Source of the DNA: Umbilicaria muhlenbergii
Taxonomy: Eukaryota > Ascomycota > Lecanoromycetes > Umbilicariales > Umbilicariaceae
Direction of reading: 5' to 3'
Length of the DNA stretch: 64,000 bases
NCBI GenBank assembly: GCA_000611775.1
Contig: KK106984.1
Location: forward strand, 3,883,341-3,947,340
Below, one piece after another: positions 60,533 through 64,000 of the stretch (positions are counted from its first letter, which is position 1; each line of letters starts with the position of its first letter). Position numbers and translations under genes: made by a program. The notes beneath the pieces were generated by a model, which searched no databases, was not told the origin of the DNA, and saw only the letters and a list, made by a program, of their open reading frames with translations.

Positions 60533-63500
60533 TCATGCTCTTGTTGTAGAATGTCATCAGGTGAAGAACTTCCTCATCATCATATTAAGAGAAGATTTTA
60601 TTTATCATAAGATTAAAAACATCTGTCTTTAGTATGACCTGACAGTTGACATCAAAATACTTTAATATTAAAATCTTCATCATGATGTGTTTGAGGTTCT
60701 GAAATACTTTAAAGCAGTCTTTAATTTATGCAAAGAGGATCTCTTTCTTAATAAGAGCAATGAGAGGTTTAATGATCTTAAAGAAGTCTCATATAAATTG
60801 ATGATAAAAGTTAATGAAGCTTATGAAGCCTTGAACCTTTTTTAAATTAATGAGTTTAAATCACTCTGTGACTGCTTTCATCTTCTGAGAATTTATTCAT
60901 AAGCTCTCTCTGAAGACAATGACCCTCAAAAAGATTGTCTTTAAGACATTAAATTTACACTTCTTTATGTCAACCTGTAAATCAGCTTCATGAAGATGTT
61001 AAAGCATTTATTTAACATGATGATTATGCTCCTTTCAGGTCTTGCTGTAAATGAGGATGTCATTTAAATAAATTTAACAGAAGTCATTAAAAAAGTCTCA
61101 TAAAATGTCATTAATGTACTGCTGAAAAGTGCTCAGTTTATTGATTAATCTAAACAGTAAGACTCAGTATTTATAGAAGTTTAATGCAGTGATGAACATG
61201 ATCAAGTCTTCACTGTCTGAATGCATACACAGCTTGTTGAAGATGATGATTATGTTTAAACAAGTTAAATGTTTGCATCTAAGAATCTTTTCTATGACCT
61301 CTTTTATTAATGAAAGAGGATATCAGTTTTATTTAATGAAGATATTAAACTTCTGATAATTTATGCAGAACCTGAGATCTTTATTTGCTTTTAAAGTGAA
61401 CAACACTGATGAGGAATATGTTGCTTTGTTGAAAATAATGAAATCTTTGAAGAGATTTTCATTAAGATATTCCTTGACCTTCTGAAGCTTGTAAGGTGAC
61501 ATACAGTAGACTCAGCTTTAAGGTGAAATGATGTTGTTCATCATCTCAATCTTGTGATTATATGATCAGTGAGGTGGCAGTCAGTTGACTTGAGAATAAT
61601 CAAAGATGTTTAAGTATTCATGATATTTTAAAGATAATTTCTGATGTATCTTCTCAAGATGTTTAAAGATGTTCACTTTGAGATTTATTTCCTTTGAATG
61701 ACATTCTCAATTCAAGATCAGTTGTCTGTCTATGTTCTTCATTGACATAATAAATATTTGTATCTTCTTTTGATGAGTCAGCACGGCGTAAGGTGCTGCT
61801 TCAACACTGTGAACAGAGAACACATCATCATCAGCAGTCAGAGAAAGTCAAGGCAGAATTTTAAGTATTGTTTGAACAGTTCAAGAAGCTGTTCAGAGAA
61901 GTGTTCAAAGAGAAGAAGATGAAGAGGTAAAATATTTAAAAAATAACTTTTATGAAAAGACAATGAAATTATCCTTCATGTTCAACACTAATTGATTTCA
62001 GTTCATTCATGACTTTCTCAGGATAATATCATGCTGACTTAAATTTATTATCAACATAAAAACAGTAATCTCCTTATGCTTCTTCAGATGTAGGTCAAAA
62101 TAAATGACATGAGTAATTTTTTCTTTGATGAGGTTCTCATCAAATTCATGTACATTTTTCAGTTTAAATAATGAAACTGGCTTCAGCCTGAGCCTGTCAC
62201 AGATCATGAGAATCAATTAAGTGTGAATAAGAAAATATACTGTACAATCAGTGTTTATCAATGCCTGAAAGGGTATGAGAAAGCCTTGAGAGTAAAGAGA
62301 GCAAATCATAATGAATGATCATAATGTGAAAAGCTCAAGGTCATCACTCAGACTGTTCAGATCATTTAAAACATTCAGATTATTTAAATAATGTTTATTA
62401 AGGTTCAGCAAAGAGTTCATGCTGCACAGGGAAATTAATTCACTCTTAATCATGACTTTGATAAAGGTTATTCATTTTCTGACTCAAAGTTAAAGTTTTT
62501 TTAATTAATATTCACATGAAGTTCATTCACAGACCTGTCATGTCAGAAGAAAGATGATGATTATTAAACATGCTGAGAGCATTCACTGATGAAGTGCTTA
62601 AAGCAGTGACAGATATAACAGTTCTCATTCTTCTCATTAATTAAATGTTATGAGTTGATTGAGATCCTTCAATTGTTTGAACTGTTTAAACTGTTCAGAG
62701 GTGTGATGAAATACATTATGAGTTGAGTGACAGATATCTTAAATGTGACTCATTTATACCTCTTTAAGCAGTTTGCTACAATATTAATGTTAACATCTTT
62801 TCAGTTCTTCACTGCTCAAGTGACATGTTGTTTATTATTCAGGTAAATGAGGTAAGTCTTCATGATTAATAATGAATTAAGCTGAATCATTTGAGATGAC
62901 AGAGCAACTTGAAGATGAGGAGAGATTTTATCTTTGAGATCATTCATACATTAAGTTTCATCATACTCAAGGAAGGTGAAAAGGTGATGAAACTCAACAT
63001 AAAAGTCTGAAAATTACTTTAATCCTTGAATAAACTTAATATAAGCTTGATGATAATTCCTCTGCTTATTTAAGTCTTCATATATTTCCCTCAAGTCCTT
63101 CAAGATTTCATTCATGTTATGATAAAGATCTGCAACTGAGAATTCATATGATGAACAGAACTCAGTGTGTTGAGTGATCTTTTCACTTAATTAAAACAAC
63201 ATGTACCTCATACAAGCAATCTCAGTCAGGTAATGATCTTCATTAACATTTAATTTAATCTTCATCTTGCTTACTCAATTCTTTTATGTAGGTTCAGAAC
63301 TGTCATTTAAAAAAAAGAATCAAGAAGCTTCTGTGAACACTTATCATTATTTAAAATATTTAAACTGTTTGAAATGTTTAAAGAATAAATGTCTTCTCAT
63401 TCAGTTCATTGCCTTTTCTTTCAAAGGTGATATTTGATGTTTAAAGTGATAAAGCTGACACTGAGAAAAATCATACAACATTGTTCCTTCATGAGGGCAT

Positions 63501-64000
63501 TTGTAAGAGAGTTTTTTTCAGTCATAAGATTACTGACTTGTTCACTGATTTTCATGCTTAGGTCTCACTGTTCATGTAGTGTGTTGAAGATTTTTAAAAA
63601 CTGCTTTGATTTAACCTCTGCTCAGCGCTGAAGCTGCTCAACATTGATAATGTTATAAAGAATATCAGCGTCATCTTCATTGATTCATTCATGATGTCAT
63701 GCAGTTGAAATAAAGTACTTTCATGTCTTTCTGCTCTTCTTGAGTTCTCTGAGAGTTGCATTTAGTTTAAAGTAAATCATCTTCACATTGAGAAGAGCTT
63801 CTTCTACTTTATTTCTCTGCTCATATCAATGAAATGAACTTACTTCAGCAGCCTTTTCTTTCTGAGCCTGACTCAGTGAAACTGTACTCTCATGTGTCAT
63901 GTTGATGATTCAGTGTTGAAGATGTTTGTCTTGCAGCATTCTGCATTTAATGTTTTTCTTGACCTCTGTTTAATGTTTAGTTCAGTGATTTCTTTTGATT

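Larger units (their letters stand above)
57638..64000 (-). mobile_element. F: minus-strand Ty3/gypsy fossil, runs off the window
   Basis: From right to left: gag about 63300-62900 (DLREIYEDLNKQRNYHQAYI); CCHC knuckle CYICHCFKHFISEC at about 62615-62570; protease 62216-62007 with ITHVIYFDLHLKKHKE and NLSQHDIIL, the end pattern of fungal gypsy protease; RT about 61450-60540; RNase H resuming about 59510-59250 (SAECNYHIYDKKLL, VFTDHQALKTF) on the far side of element H; integrase about 59200-58300; and a chromodomain-like tail about 58000-57850 (IIEDEEEH). A3 sits at its left edge. LTRs not identified. Broken, many breaks. Confidence 0.75.

Noticed and set aside
63434-63631. 65-codon plus-strand frame near the window end
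   Set aside because: Lies opposite the gag region of the minus-strand F element and shows no motif of its own.

Overview
The window looks like a filamentous ascomycete (Pezizomycotina) chromosome crossing a sharp compositional border. The first ~7.4 kb is GC-balanced. It holds four compact housekeeping genes with short fungal introns (51-160 nt, mostly 51-72; CTRAC-type branch sites). The remaining ~56.5 kb is AT-rich, almost free of CpG, and consists of nested, heavily mutated transposable elements. No host gene was recognised beyond position 7330. Exact species or class cannot be fixed from sequence reading alone.

Gene island (1-7330): ROT1 (ER chaperone / cell-wall factor, minus strand, its 3' end cut by the window edge), 5-formyltetrahydrofolate cyclo-ligase (plus), SmE spliceosomal core protein (minus) and an MTR10/transportin-type importin (plus). 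ROT1 and the cyclo-ligase are divergent across ~1.06 kb. The cyclo-ligase and SmE converge with 100 bp between stop codons. SmE and MTR10 diverge across 542 bp. All gene models here are spliced, and every exon junction keeps the frame.

AT-rich block (about 7530-64000): after a ~56-bp minisatellite (7850-8405) comes a layered set of fossils. (i) Family A is a Ty3/gypsy chromovirus of ~6.8 kb with 228-bp LTRs. There are three complete-length copies with matching target duplications: A1 8933-24311 (minus), A2 25860-32688 (plus) and A3 50807-57632 (plus). (ii) Family B is a different gypsy chromovirus, 13019-21586, with 139-bp LTRs and a 5-bp target duplication. It sits inside A1 and has an extra reading frame downstream of pol. 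(iii) Family C is an older minus-strand gypsy element. Its probable left LTR is 8408-8862 and its body is split by A1 and A2, resuming at 24312-25859 and 32689 to about 38500. (iv) There is a plus-strand gag relic (38.9-40.4 kb) and a plus-strand pol relic (50.3 kb). (v) A hAT transposase relic lies on the minus strand (40.8-45.5 kb). (vi) An unidentified intron-bearing relic lies on the plus strand (46.8-48.2 kb). (vii) A non-autonomous element with 8-bp target duplications (48257-49890) contains a 763-base assembly gap. (viii) F is a minus-strand gypsy relic (57638-64000) carrying a 1.0-kb inverted-repeat element, H.

The most interesting signal is on the antisense strand of family A. Between pol and the 3' LTR, all three copies keep a TATA-like box, intron-like GT...AG segments, a short lysine-rich reading frame and an Asp/Glu-rich tail, all pointing against the element's own genes. 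Family C has a similarly placed intron-like antisense stretch. The mutation pattern of the block is also notable. LTR pairs differ only by transitions and CpG is nearly gone, yet CpA/TpG (TCA, TGA) stay very common, unlike classical CpA-to-TpA RIP. Nesting gives relative ages (C before A; A before B), but substitution clocks cannot be used here.
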